NCBI GenBank assembly: GCA_947685225.1
Contig: CANTUV010000024.1
Location: 56,758,001 to 56,822,000 of the forward strand
Reading direction: 5' to 3'
Length of the DNA: 64,000 nt
Source of the DNA: Garcia nutans
Lineage: Eukaryota > Streptophyta > Magnoliopsida > Malpighiales > Euphorbiaceae
Shown here: positions 1 through 10,975 of the stretch, piece by piece
Layout of the letters: each line of letters opens with the position of its first letter
Position numbering within the stretch: the stretch's first letter is position 1
Made by a program: the position numbers and the translations under genes
Notes under the pieces: model-generated
Seen by the model: the letters and a program-made list of their open reading frames with translations, nothing else
The model's database searches: none
What the model was told of the DNA's origin: nothing

Positions 1-288
1 CTGTAGAACTTTGGGCTTTGAAAGTTGAAATAACATTTGCATCTTTTGTTGGGTCTTGGAAATCAATATAGGTAACACCATTTGTTGATTCCTCGGATAT
101 CCAAGGATGGCGTCAAATTCTTCAATCAAGGGACATATTTCAGAGCCATTAATTCTAAATGTCCTAGAATTCACATTCCAAAAAGAAGCCATGGCATGTA
201 AAAAAGAATGGTTCAATTTAACATTTTGAAAACACTTCAAAGTATCGATTTTTGACCAAGATATTTGTTTCCAATGAATGGCATTCAT
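1..288 (-). CDS. Antisense extra ORF of a Tat-like element, DUF7745-like, cut by the window edge
   Basis: An uninterrupted reading frame of 96 codons runs from an ATG at 286-288 to the window edge. Visible motifs are FWNVNSRTFRINGSEICP and LIEEFDAILGYP (residues about 37-66). This Phe/Trp-rich strand followed by E-x-C/P-x-IEE(F/Y)-x-x-(I/L)LG resembles the start of the plant retrotransposon-associated DUF7745 family; that is recognition from memory, not a search. Function is unknown. It has the same strand as the mobile-domain gene at 708-2465 and is antisense to the tandem array, polypurine tract and LTR at 2881-4785, so I infer it is a second extra ORF of the same Tat-like element. It could also be an exon of a longer gene or a remnant of another element. 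Unlike its neighbour it has no stop in the visible part. Confidence 0.45.
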   Translation of the reverse strand, partial: MNAIHWKQISWSKIDTLKCFQNVKLNHSFLHAMASFWNVNSRTFRINGSEICPLIEEFDAILGYPRNQQMVLPILISKTQQKMQMLFQLSKPKVLQ

Positions 289-707
289 ATTTTTAAATAG
301 AACTTTTGTTTTCTTTTAATTGAGTTCGGTCATTGTTGATGACTGAAGGAAAATTGGAATTGTTAAAAGGAATTTTTACGTTGAAGTAGAAAATCTCCTG
401 GCTTCTGTATGAAATCCTGGCGTGAAAAGAGATTTATATGGGATGATGATGCTATTCCAAAATTGATAAGGAAAAGTGTGAGGCCGAGATGCACAAGGAT
501 AGGGAATTGGCAACGAAAGGTTTTGATTTGCCGCATTGCCTTTGGTTTTGTAAATTAGTGATACTGTAGAAATATTAAATGTGATGAATTGTATCGTATC
601 AATAATAATGATGACAAAAAAAAGAGTTGCAGTAAAAATAAAATTTATATATCATTATTATACTTATTATACAATATTTCCTCAATTGATACAATACTCA
701 TACATCA
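289..707. other. Non-coding stretch between two antisense ORFs
   Basis: AT-rich DNA without a supported gene. The part at 590-700 is very AT-rich, fits the 3' end of the antisense gene to its right, and may hold its polyadenylation signals. I see no structured repeat. Confidence 0.4.
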
Positions 708-2465
708 CTAAGAATGAGGTGGTGGATCATGATCAAACAAAGCCTTAAAAAAGTCATCGCCTATTGAAGAAGGAGGCATATTAACCATCCCGAGTCCGCC
801 CGAAGTAGGAGCACCTGAATCTCTATTACTTTGAAATTCATATCTATAATGATCCTCATCTGAAGTAGATGAAAGGATCTCATGGTCATTAGCTTGGGTC
901 CTCTAGATGAAGAAGCAACAGGATCTCTTATCCCCTGAAATAAGAAGTCTCAAAAATCTTGCTCTGACTGGTGATACAATTTCTCAAAATGGACAACCTG
1001 TTGACGACTAGCAGCCAACTCTTCTTGAAGTTTCTTATTTTATTCCTCAAGCATCCACTGTGAGCCAGAAAGGAAAAGAGTAAGAGGATACATAATCATA
1101 CATATATATAGCATAAATTATCATGGAATAAGAAAACCTACCAGGTAATTCATATCAATGCCCTACGGATGAGATGGGATTTCTGGTTGATTAGAATGAG
1201 AAAATGGAGGAGTAGTAAAAGAAGGTCCAGTCTCATGACCAAATGAGCCAGCAGCCTACAACAATCAGTAAAAAAGTCAAATCATGTTAAGAAAGAAGCT
1301 ATTGCAATGAAAAAATGGTAAAAGTTTACCTAAGAAGTGCTAGCCCCGAGATGTGAGACAGACTCGCTTCCCTCTCCATGATACTCCTCTTCATCTCGAT
1401 CCTCATTTTCCTCAGGAATCTCCCATACACAAACAGGGGATAAATCAAAGTTCAAAAGTCCAAAGTCCTACTTCAATAAACTGGATATAAGATGCACCCG
1501 GTGGATAGAGAAATGTTTCAACATCATAACAGTGCTGAGCTAACCACCATGCATTCTCCTACATTGATGTGATATTTAAAGTATACTCCGGGCAACGCAT
1601 CGGGATTCTCCACTGCTCGGGACTAAGAAATCACTCATATACCTTGGTTGTTTCCCCATGAACCCGTCCTTCGTAGTTCATCCAATAACTCCGAATTGGC
1701 TCAATTTTTACCTTGAAAGGCCCTTTAAATGATGGTTCCATACTGATTAACTATTGGACTTCTTTGAATGTTAGAATATCATTGGTAAGAGGGACTGGAA
1801 GGCCATAGTATCGGATACCAATTATGGTTGTATAATCGACTGGGCCTATGGTCATCTCTCCTATAGGTAGGTGAAAAGTATGGGTCATGTCCATCCACCG
1901 CTCTGACAATGCTTGAACTACACTCCTGTCTATCGGACACTCCTCGGATGGTAATTGCAAGATAAAGCTTTCAAAACCGCAATCTCAGATAATCCATTTC
2001 ACCTGAGAAGGTGCTACATCATACCATTGTCGGGCTTTGTAGACACACCCTCCACCCCGGATAATGCAACGATCATGCTAACACGGAGCCAGGTAAGTTA
2101 ACACAAGATAAGTATGTCATAATATCAATACCACTGATTTTTAGGCTAAATTTATTTATGTTCTATTTTTAGTCTATCTATTTGCTTGTTTGTTAAATTC
2201 TTAAATATATTCATCTAATTAATTTATTTTTCCTAAATAAAAAAAATAAACAAAATAAAAAAAGAGAAAAAAAAACACAAAAACAACACAAAAATAAAAA
2301 ATAATTTGCTGTTAAAATAAATAATTGAATTATTACCCTATTCTTTTGATTTAAACTGTGATGAAGTTGTATCCCGGCTAGTAGACTTATATTTCCATTT
2401 TTATGCTGTCGAATAAACTCTAATAACTCAGCATTAGATTGAGTTCCTGATCTTGAAGCATGCAT
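708..2465 (-). pseudogene. Plant mobile domain (PMD) gene, spliced, antisense in a Tat-like element
   Basis: Exon 1 starts at the ATG at 2463-2465 (MHASRSGTQSNAELLEFI...). Exon 2 starts near 2077 after a TTAG acceptor and carries the plant mobile domain: SVVQALSERW, THTFHLPIGEMTI and IGIRYYGLPVPL, the usual order of a transposase-associated plant mobile domain. Two short introns with GT-AG borders are visible at 1329-1256 (AG|GTAAAC ... TTGTAG) and 1141-1058 (CTG|GTAGGT ... TCACAG). The last exon is acidic and Ser/Pro-rich and ends in a TAG at 708-710. In-frame stops (in exon 2 after QVKWII, after the PMD core, and in exon 3) make this copy a pseudogene. Plant mobile domains occur in MULE-like transposons, in nuclear proteins such as MAIN/MAIL1, and in extra ORFs of Tat retrotransposons; the last fits here, because a Tat 3' array, polypurine tract and LTR lie to the right on the opposite strand. 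A captured host gene fragment is the alternative. Confidence 0.65.
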
Positions 2466-2550
2466 TTTCTCCTCAACTCTATGCTAAACTCTCTAAACTC
2501 TCTGATATAAAAAATGTATAAGTATGGATGAAATGAAGAAATGAGCCGAG

Positions 2551-2559
2551 GTTTATATA
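2551..2559 (-). promoter_or_regulatory. TATA box of the antisense mobile-domain gene
   Basis: Read on the minus strand, TATATAAAC lies about 86 bp upstream of the ATG at 2465. That spacing gives a 5' leader of roughly 50-60 nt with the start about 30 bp downstream of the TATA box. No other TATA-like site lies between it and the ATG. It suggests that the antisense gene is transcribed on its own, against the retrotransposon. Confidence 0.5.
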
Positions 2560-2880
2560 GATAAATTGCAAAGGAAAAAGACAAAAATAAAAAGAGAAAA
2601 ACAGTATTCTCGTGAAAAAGGAAGAAGTAAATGTTACTATTTATAAATAGTAAATGAATAGCTAGTGAATAGTACATAAATAGTAACTACACAGTGAATA
2701 AATAGGAAACTCAATTATTCAATTCAATCATTCAGATATTTGCGTGTATATAAATATTTTTGAACTTTTAAAATATTTTTACACACAGGAGGCAAGAAGA
2801 TATGGGCATGGTAAAGATTAGTTATTTTTTTTTTGTAAATTCCTTTAGTATCCTACTGACTACAATTATTTTTTGTAGAT
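2560..2880. other. AT-rich spacer with AATAGTA-type short repeats
   Basis: The part at 2630-2710 holds several loose repeats of the type AATAGTAAATGAATAG. No gene is supported. It lies between the antisense promoter and the 3' tandem array. Confidence 0.4.
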
Positions 2881-3540
2881 AATCAAATCTCACTTAGCTT
2901 AGGTCCAGAACCTAAATTCTCTCTTAAGTCCAGAACTTAGCTCGGGTCCAGAACCCAAATTATTTTTAAGTCCAGAACTTATCTTAGGTCCAGAACCTAA
3001 ATTCTCTTTTAAACTAAAATTATTTTTAGGTCTAGAACCTAAATTCTCTCTTAAGTCTAGAACGTAGCTCAGGTCCAGAACCCAAATTATTTTTAAGTCT
3101 AGAACTTAGTCTAGGTCCAGAACCTAAATTCTCTTTTAAACCCAAATTATTTTTAGGTCGAGAACCTAAATTCTTTCTTAAGTCTAGAACTTAGCTTGGG
3201 TCCAGAATCCAAATTATTTTTAAGTCCATAACTTAGCTTAGGTCTAGAACATAAATTCTCTCTTAAGTCCAGAACTTAGCTCTGGTCCAGAACCCATATT
3301 ATTTTTAAGTCCAGAACTTAGCTTAGGTCTAGAACCTAAATTCTCTCTTAAGTCCAGAACTTAGATCGGGTCTAGAACCCAAATTATTTTTAATTCCAGA
3401 ACTTAGATTAGGTCTAGAACCTAAAATCTCTATTAAGTCCAGAATTTATTCCAAGTCCAGAATCCTAATCCTAGCTCAGGTCCAGAACTAAAATTATTTT
3501 TGAGTTCAAAGCTCAAACCAACCTTGAGAGTCCAGCATGG
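2881..3540 (+). repeat. Tat 3'-UTR tandem array, about 21-bp subunits with GGTCCAGAACC core
   Basis: About 30 subunits alternate between two near-palindromic cores, (A/G)GGTCCAGAACC and AAGTCCAGAACTT, separated by AAATTCTCTCTT or AAATTATTTTT. They form a higher-order period of roughly 80-85 bp, with scattered point changes such as TCTAGAAC. The array ends just before the polypurine tract. Tandem arrays in the hypervariable 3' untranslated region are known in Tat/Ogre elements and can seed satellite DNA. Confidence 0.85.
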
Positions 3541-3607
3541 CTCCAAACCCTGTCAAAAATAACATTGTTTTTCACTCTCTTTTGCTGCAGTCTCAGATCG
3601 CTCAAGC

Positions 3608-3618
3608 AGGGGGCAAAT
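3608..3618 (+). other. Polypurine tract of the Tat-like element
   Basis: The run AGGGGGCAAAT is directly followed by the LTR start TGTAGACCC at 3619. This is the expected place for plus-strand priming and fixes the element's orientation. Confidence 0.75.
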
Positions 3619-4785
3619 TGTAGACCCTTAATTTTTGACCCAATCTGGTCCGATATTTTTTATAGTCCAAAAACTTTTTTATGGTATTTTAATTAAATAA
3701 TATTTATTTTAGTATTTATTATTTATAATTTTTAATAAAAATAAAAAGGTAATATTAGTAAAGTTAAAAAAATAATAAATAAATAAAAATCGGCGACGAA
3801 AAATTTTAAAAAATTTTTATTGCCAAAAGTGAATTGGCTTGGGCCAATTCACCATAGGAATTTCCTACTGCGAATTGGCTGGCCTGCACCCCAGCTCTCT
3901 TAATTTTTGTAGCAATTTTTTGTCAGCGTAATTTTTTCCAGCGCAGTTTTTTCCGAAACCGAATTCTATTTGGTTTTTATTTCTTTTCCTAAATGGTTTT
4001 AATTTCCTTAGATAATTAGAATTAGGTTTGGATTTTTTTCCTATAAATACCACATTAAAATACTTCAGAAAGGGATCTAGACTTGGGAAGATGAAACTGA
4101 GATCTTTAAAAAAAAAAGAAATTAGGAACCAAACTTGGGACTTTCAAAAATTCTTTCCGCCAAAAGAAAACCCTAGCAAGCAAGCAAGAAGAAATTCAAG
4201 AGACAGCAACCAAAAAAAGTAATCATCTCCAGATTGTTTTGCTCAACCAAAATCAAATCTAAAGCAGGCAAAAACTTGGTTCAATTTCTTCAATTTGGTG
4301 GAGCCTTCAAATGTAGGTAAATTGCTCTAACTTTATTTTATTGAATCATTAATCATATTCACCTTTTAAGCCATCATCACACTGCCTTAGTTATTTAATT
4401 CTTCCTTCAATCTAGTTTAGGTAGTAGCATAAATTAATTCATATAATATTTAAGTTCTTAATTAAAGTAAATAATATAATCATTCAACACAAATCTAATT
4501 TCATAAACCCTAAGTTATTCAAACCCTAAATCTTAATTAACTTTGTTTCAAACCTTCATAGTAGCTATTTTGTTATAATTTTATTCAGTGAGCTATTTTA
4601 ATCTTTCAACAATAAATTTGGTTTTCTATATTTGTTTCACCTAAAAAATATTTGAAATAGTTGTTATATTCAATATTAAAACCTCACTCAACTTTGATTA
4701 CAGTGAAGCATCAAATTTTAAATTCAAAATCATAATCTATAGGATCAAGATTTCAAACTATAAAACCCTAATATTTCAATTGTAA
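3619..4785 (+). repeat. Tat-like 3' LTR, 5' part only
   Basis: Begins TGTAGACCCTTAAT, the same start as the Tat solo LTR at 41757 (TGTAGATTTTTAAT) and the minus-strand one ending at 55054. It contains a TATA box at 4041-4050 and the landmark GGTGGAGCC, which also occurs near 42638 in the solo LTR. The typical Tat LTR 3' end (a GGTGGCGACT-type motif, then CCACTCACA) is missing: the sequence stops where the pol of chromovirus B begins. A 26-bp stretch at 28470-28495 may be a displaced piece of the missing half. Confidence 0.75.
4041..4050 (+). promoter_or_regulatory. TATA box of the Tat-like LTR
   Basis: CTATAAATAC lies about 420 bp into the LTR. The related solo LTR has TATAAG boxes at comparable places in a region of similar composition. 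It is the probable U3 core promoter. Confidence 0.5.
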
Positions 4786-6500
4786 AAGTAAACCGGGCAT
4801 CTCGATTAGACACCAAAGAAATTGGGACTCCATGAAATCTCACTATCTCACTGATATACAGCTCAGTCAACCTCTCAAGAGAATAATCCATCCAAACTAG
4901 AAGGAAATGAGCTATCTTCGTCAACCGATCAACAATCACCCAGATGGCATCATGCTTCTTCTGAGTCAACGGAAAACCGGTCACAAAATCCATTGTTACA
5001 CGCTCCCATTTCCACTCTGTCACTGATAAAGGTTGAAGCAACCCTGAAGGAACTTGGTGCTCAACCTTCACTCTCTGACAAGTGACACATTTGGATATAA
5101 ACTCTGCTATGTCCCTCTTCATACCTGACCACTAATAATATTGCTTCAAATCATGATACATCTTAGCATTCCCAGGGTGCATAGCAAAAGCCGACTGATG
5201 TGCTTCCTCCACAATAATCTTTTTCAATCTTGCATCATTAGGAATACACAATCTATCTTTATACCAAAGACTGCCATCATTTCTCACAAGAAAATCTCGG
5301 CTCTCCCCCTTTTTGCAATCTAATACAAGTTTTTGGATTTTCTCATCTGCCAACCGAGCCTCTCTAATATGCTCCAACAACATCGGTCTCAATTGCAACT
5401 GAGCCGACAAAGCACCATCATCACATGATTCAAAACTAGCATGCAATGCTCTCAACTCCACAAGCAACGAGAGCGAATAAGCAGTCAAACCTGCTAAAGA
5501 CTTTCCACTCAAGGCATCACCAATAACATTTGCCTTACCAGGGTGATAATCAATCAAATAGTCATAGTCTTTAATCAACTCCAATCATCGTCTTTGTCGA
5601 AGATTTAACTCTCTTTGGACACCTAGATATTTCAAACTCTTGTGATCTGTATAAATGAAACACTTCTCCCCATATAGATAATGTCGCCAAATCTTCAAAG
5701 CAAAAACTATGGCTGCCAACTCCAAATCATTTGTCGGATAATTAAACTCATGCGGCTTCAACTACCGAGAAGCATAGGCTATGACTCTACCCTTCTGCAT
5801 CAAAACACAACCTAAACTACTATGTGACGCATCACTATAAATCACATATGGTTTATCTTCCACAGGCAAGGTAAGCACAGGAGCTTGAGTCAACAGCTCC
5901 TTCAACTGCTCAAAGCTTGCTTAACACCGATCTGTCTACACGAATCAACTCCTTTTTAAAGTAATCCGGTGAGTGGAGTAGCTATCAAAGAAAAACCCTT
6001 CACAAACCGTCGATAATAGCCTGCCAAACCCAGAAAACTTCTAACTTCTGTCACAGTCTTTGGTGGACTCCAATTCAAAATAGCTTCAACTTTACTCGGA
6101 TCAACTCGTATGCCCTCTGCTGAAACCACATGACCGACAAAAGTCACTTGATCAAGCCAAAACTCATATTTAGACAACTTGGCATACAACTGCTTCTCTC
6201 TCAAAGTCTGCAATACAATCCGCAAATGCTTATCATGATCCTCCTCATTACATGAATACACCAAAATATCATCGATAAAAACCACCACAAATTGATCTAG
6301 ATAGGGTCTAAACACCCTGTTCATCAAATCCATAAAAATTGCTGGTGCATTCATCAACCGAAAAGGTATCACCAAAAACTCATAATGCCCATACCATGTG
6401 CGGAAAGCTATCTTAGGTACATCTTCCTCTCTGACTCTCAACTGATGGTACCCTGATCTCAAATCAAATTTGGAGAAAACTACTGCTCATTTCAACAGTT
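4786..6500 (-). pseudogene. pol: Chromovirus B pol, second part: RT, RNase H, integrase (truncated)
   Basis: Reading resumes on the minus strand at the RT segment ending FSKFDLRSGYHQLRV, followed by the catalytic FVVVFIDDILVY (about 6260-6300). Then come the RNase H region, partly broken by stops, the tether-like IDYHPGKANVIGDAL, the integrase H2C2 finger (EEAHQSAFAMHPG ... CVTCQRV) and the first catalytic Asp in TMDFVTGFPL. The second catalytic Asp follows in VSNRDARFT, and homology ends a few codons later at 4786. Compared with the intact pol at 21698-25108 it lacks the integrase C-terminus and chromodomain. In-frame stops occur near the upstream junction (a TGA where A has Gly) and in RNase H. 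It is a pseudogene with no expected activity. Confidence 0.85.
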
Positions 6501-8350
6501 GCGCTCTAATTAACACTACTACAAAGCGGCACTCGCAAGTATACGAGGCTATTGCAATAACGATAATCACCCCAAAGTCATCTCACAAGGAAGGAATTAC
6601 TTGTAACAGTTCGATTAGCATAAAATAATAAACTTGAGTGTGTGATTGAGTTGGTGAATTGTAATTAACTTAAGAAATGAAAATTAGTGATTTTGTGCAA
6701 GATCAATTCAATTATGGAAATGGTGCCTAGGGTTGTAGGTCCATTTAATCAAATGTTTAATTATCAAATTATCCATTAATATAACCTTGTAAATTAATTT
6801 GTTCCTTAAGGTTAATTAGTCAATTACCAATTCACTAGTTTTCACATTCATGAATTAACAACAACTAACTATTTTACATTAGCAAATTAATAAACCCTAG
6901 AACTTATATTTCTAATTCATTCTTAGGGTAGTCAATTGCATAGTTCCGATATTAAACTTCACCTCTCATTCCGTCATTCAATATTAAGTAATCAATAGGT
7001 GGCTAATCTATCAATTTTCCTTTAATTTCAATGTAATCAACCAATAATAAGGTATATCAATGGAATCATCAAATCAAATCATTTAATCAAATATACTGCA
7101 ACCCAAGGCATGAGTAAATTAGCTCATCATCATCTTTAAACAAATGTTTATTTCAATATAAACCAAATCATAGTTATTCATTGCAATATTAATGTTCTTA
7201 ATACAACAACAACAAATAAGAAATGGATTAAAAGAAAGAGTTTGAAAAACCCCTTTTGGAGATGCTAAGAATCGGACTCCTTGTCTCTTTCGTAGCTCCC
7301 TCTTTGATGTGTGATGATGCACTTCCAAGCTCTCTTGAATCAATGGCTCTCTTCTTGAAGGATGAATGATAGCTCTCTCAAGTTCACAACTCTCCAATCA
7401 AGCCTCTTAAAACCCTAATCCTCAGGAACTAGATACTCACTTCGATTCCAAAAATTGTCTTTTTTCTTGATGTGAAAGAAAATAGTGAATGAAGATGGGG
7501 AGAAAAATGGTGTCTTCCTTTCTCAAGCAAGAACCAAGGAAGAAGATGATGGTTTGTAGAGAATGTCCACTCAATATATTCAATATGTTTTCTTTTCCCT
7601 CCATGCTCCTTCACTTTCACTCTCTTAATTTTTTAAGACACCCCATCACTCTTTGTCTCCCACTTTCCTATTTTTTTTTTATATTTCTTCCATAAATCCT
7701 TCCACCTTTCACTCCTTTTTATCCTTATTATCCCCCACTTATCCACACCTCGTGCAAAACATATCAAGTGATCAAGGGTGACACGGCCAAGCTTATTGGC
7801 CGTGTCTCTTATTTTTCTTTTTTTTTCTTAGGACACGGCCAAGCTTCTGGTTGTATCCCTTACTGTCTCTTTCTTTCCTTTGTTCACAAGAGGTGACACA
7901 GCCAAGCACCTGGCTGTGTCATGTGACACGGCCAGTGGCTTGGGCGTGTCATGTGGTGGTGTCACTCTCTGCTTCTTTCTTTTCTTTCTTTGCCTTTTGT
8001 TCCTTAGGTGAGATTGGGCCAGTGGCTTGGTCGTGTCTCTTGGTCGTGTCAGCTTCTATCCAATTTTGCTTGAGGGACATGGCCAAGCTTGGTTTATCCT
8101 GTCCATGTCTTGCCTTGCCCTTGATCTCTTCCTCTTTTGATGAGAGACACGGCCAAGCCATGTCTAGATTGGCTGTGTCACATGCTTTTCTCCAAGAAGA
8201 CTCCATCAAATTTTAGATAATGCTCCATCAAATGTACCTTAACCTAGATCAACAACTTCAAACAAACTTAAGTACAATTTAATATGAAAATTAACTTAAA
8301 ATCAACAAAACATCATAGAAAACATATACAAAATTGATCTAAATAATTAC
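6501..8350 (-). repeat. Athila-like 3' LTR (approximate borders)
   Basis: Read on the minus strand, a GGGGACAAGCAAAGG...GTGCGGGG stretch at about 8340-8390, typical of the end of Athila internal regions, is followed by AT-rich U3-like sequence. The low-coordinate end carries a CGAGTGCCGCTTTGTAGTAG stretch next to chromovirus B's RT. The internal part 7954-8126 recurs at 13149-13322, which supports LTR identity. Exact TG/CA ends could not be fixed. Nothing in it looks coding; reading frames across 7851-8216 only translate the palindromic repeats. Confidence 0.55.
7780..8190. repeat. Cluster of GACACGGCC / GGCCGTGTC inverted repeats in the Athila-like LTR
   Basis: At least four unit pairs are visible, for example GACACGGCCAAGC followed by TTGGCCGTGTC (about 7781-7808), GACACAGCC ... 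GGCTGTGTC (about 7893-7920), GACACGGCC ... GGGCGTGTC (about 7924-7950), and GACACGGCC ... GGCTGTGTC (about 8145-8180). Spacers are 5-25 bp, so each pair could form a hairpin. The cluster is CpG-rich in otherwise AT-rich DNA. Confidence 0.75.
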
Positions 8351-9960
8351 CCCGCACGTAATCCTTTGCTTGTCCCCAAGCAAAGTTAAAATCAAAACAA
8401 ATGAAACAAGATAAATATTGTCAAGTTCAAGAGTTATAAGGATGCATTAAGACTCCCATCTTATTAATTCCACAATCATAATCGAATCAAGAATAATCAG
8501 TACTCAAGCAATTTAATGATCGATCCATGCATACCAAAAATTGTCACTCCCTCACAAAACCTCTTAAGTGTTTAATTAGGTAGTGCTTAAGTTCTCGACA
8601 TTCAATGAAAGATTAGCACTATAGGCTTGCTTATCAATCAAATCTCCACCACCTAATCACAATCAAGCATCAATCATAAGGTCTTTTATTTGGATGTAAC
8701 AGGGCTAAGGGAAAGGTATGACATTTGGGAGAGTGAGTTTATTCATTTAGGTCAAGAGTACTTCAAGAGTGAAGTAAGCAATGTAGTATGATCGACAATC
8801 CCAAAATTCCTCTTAATCACTTATCACTAAGCACTTAAGTGATTTTAAGGAACTCCATTTGTTTTATTAGCAAAGATAATTCCCAAAGTCATTACAACCC
8901 TTCCGATAAGAACAACAACTTCTATTATTTTGATTTTCAACATTTCCCTTTTTTTTTACAATAGGGTTTCCAACTAAAGAATACAATAATTTGTAATTTA
9001 AAGCCCATTAAATTCAACCCCACACTTTATTCAACACAACACTCCATCATTAATGCTCTTAAAATGCTCATGACCTAATGAACAGGTAATAGTTAAAATG
9101 ACATGGTTCAAGCTAATGGTGTTGTGAAAAAGAAAGAAAAGGAAAAATGAAATAAGCTCAAAGCTGGCGAACTAAGGTCGGATGTAAGATTGGTCTTTTT
9201 AAGCCAAAATGGGTTCCCTTAAATTGCCTTAATCATATTAATGCCTAATTGAAATTTTTATATAGTCTCAAAATGCATGTCAAAGCAAGTTCTAGCAATT
9301 CATCAATCAAAGATGTCCACGCACAAAAAGAATGATAAGTTGACGGCTCAATTCCTCACTAGTTTAATGGCAATGCAAAGAATAACCATCAAAATTGACA
9401 ATAAGTACCAATTCTGATCAATTCTCAAATTCATGTTTCAAAAATTCAAAAGTCATCTATCAACAATCTTATAACAATTGAACTTGTCAATATCCATCAA
9501 AACAAAATATAGAACAAAGCACAAAACTTAACAAAACATCTATAACAAAACGCTTAAGAAAAATAGACAATTTACATTTATGAACCAAAGACTTAGCACA
9601 CACCCCACACTTTAAGTTTTACATTGTCCTCAATGGAAACAAGGATAATAAAGAAAAAGAGTTAAGGTACCACCTGTTTTCCATCATTCCCTTGTGAGGC
9701 AAGCACTACCTTTTCATCCACAAACATCAATTGTTCAAGAACAAAATACAATATATATAAAATAACCAAAATATAAAGCGTTAACATTAAAAACAATAAC
9801 GAAAAATAACAATGAAAATATGCGATAACTAAAAATAAGAAAGTAAGAAGTGTTCTCAAAAGGTTGGAGTTGATTTGATCTATGGTTATAAAGGATGTGA
9901 CGATGATGCGACTGAAGGATGGAGGCTCAGAATCTTAGCAAGGTTGCTATTGATTTGGTC
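8351..9960 (-). other. 3' untranslated/spacer region of the Athila-like element
   Basis: No supported gene on either strand. It lies between the env-like ORF and the 3' LTR, where Athila elements normally have a long non-coding stretch. It is AT-rich with many CAAT/AAAC words and no clear tandem repeat. Confidence 0.5.
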
Positions 9961-9963
9961 CAA

Positions 9964-10975
9964 CTATTGCAGGACTGCAGCATGGTTACGATCGACCTTG
10001 CTTTCCAATGCTTCTATCCTATTAATGATCTCCTGATTGTCCGGGACAGGAGCATCTTCATCCAAATCAAGAGAATCAGAGTTGGACTCCTCATGGACTC
10101 TTGTTCTCTTTTGCCAGCCCCTCAGTGCATCTGGCTCAACTGAAGCCATCACATAGGCCCCTCCTCTTTTTATAACCATATGCATCTTCTCAAGTGTGGC
10201 CAGGTCTAACGAATCATTACCCGAGATTCTAGTCATATGGCAGTTGCTCGGGTCAAAACCATCAAGAAGGGCTGTTGCTAAAGTGGTAACCAATCCTCCA
10301 ATACAAATGGCACCCTTCTTTTTCTTCACCACATTGTCAAAAACATCGGCTAACCAATAGCCGATACGAACGGGTATGGCGTTTCTAGCACAGTCTAAGA
10401 AAAAGAGTTCGCTTATTTCCACAACACCTGTGCTTTCCTTCCATGCAAAGAACCCACAAGACATAAAGCGATGTAAATATCTTAGGGCGGGATTCGCCAA
10501 TTTCATTGCCTTGGCCAATTTGGCCACATAAGTTCCCGAGCCCAGTGCTCCCCATGCAAGTTGCTGTTTAAAACCCTTAGGTACAGATTTTTTTCCCTTG
10601 TTGATTGAAACCAAAGATAGCGTTCAATTGCTCAATACTAATAACACATGGTTTCCTAAGCAATTTAAAAATTAACCTGGTGCGAATTTTCTGTTCATCT
10701 CTTTTAACCTTAAGAGTGGTTCAAAATTCCATGGTATGCTCTTGAAAATGCAAAGGTTTAAGGGAAACTAATTTCTCCCATCCATGGTTTTGAACATAGC
10801 TATAAAAATTATCTTTAATATGAAGAGCATTAAGGGATTCTTCGCTTACATACCTCATTGGAAAGAAACCCTTAGCTAGAAGAGTCGCTCTCCTTGAAGA
10901 TGATAAAGATGAAGATGGAGCTGAAGTTGGAGGTTGCCTCCTCTTGTGGTGGGACACCATCTTTGCTCTAGTCAT
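9964..10975 (-). pseudogene. Athila env-like / ATHILA ORF-1 family protein, frameshifted
   Basis: The N-terminal part starts at 10975 (MTRAKMVSHHKRRQPPTS) and has a basic, Ser-rich stretch, then FFPMRYVSEESL and NHGWEKLVSL. An in-frame TGA follows NHGW...HTMEF near 10721. The C-terminal part (10614-9964) contains KQQLAWGALGSGTY, HRFMSCGFFAWKESTGVVEI, ELFFLDCARN and ICIGGLVTTLA, which match the conserved block of plant retrotransposon ATHILA ORF-1 proteins. The two parts are in different frames, the shift lying near an A-run at about 10590. The gene sits downstream of integrase, the place of the extra ORF in Athila elements. Its function is unsettled; an envelope role has been proposed for some members. 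I see no convincing signal peptide or transmembrane helix here. Confidence 0.65.

Noticed and set aside
2881..3540. CRISPR-like regular repeats
   Set aside because: Units are degenerate with no unique spacers, in a plant retrotransposon 3' region; it is a tandem array.
7851..8216. 121-codon plus-strand reading frame
   Set aside because: It is the translation of GACACGGCC-type inverted repeats in an LTR; the opposite strand is equally open and the frame has no family resemblance.
9964..10975. True retroviral envelope gene
   Set aside because: The downstream ORF matches the ATHILA ORF-1 block but shows no signal peptide, no clear transmembrane segment and no furin-like site that I can see.
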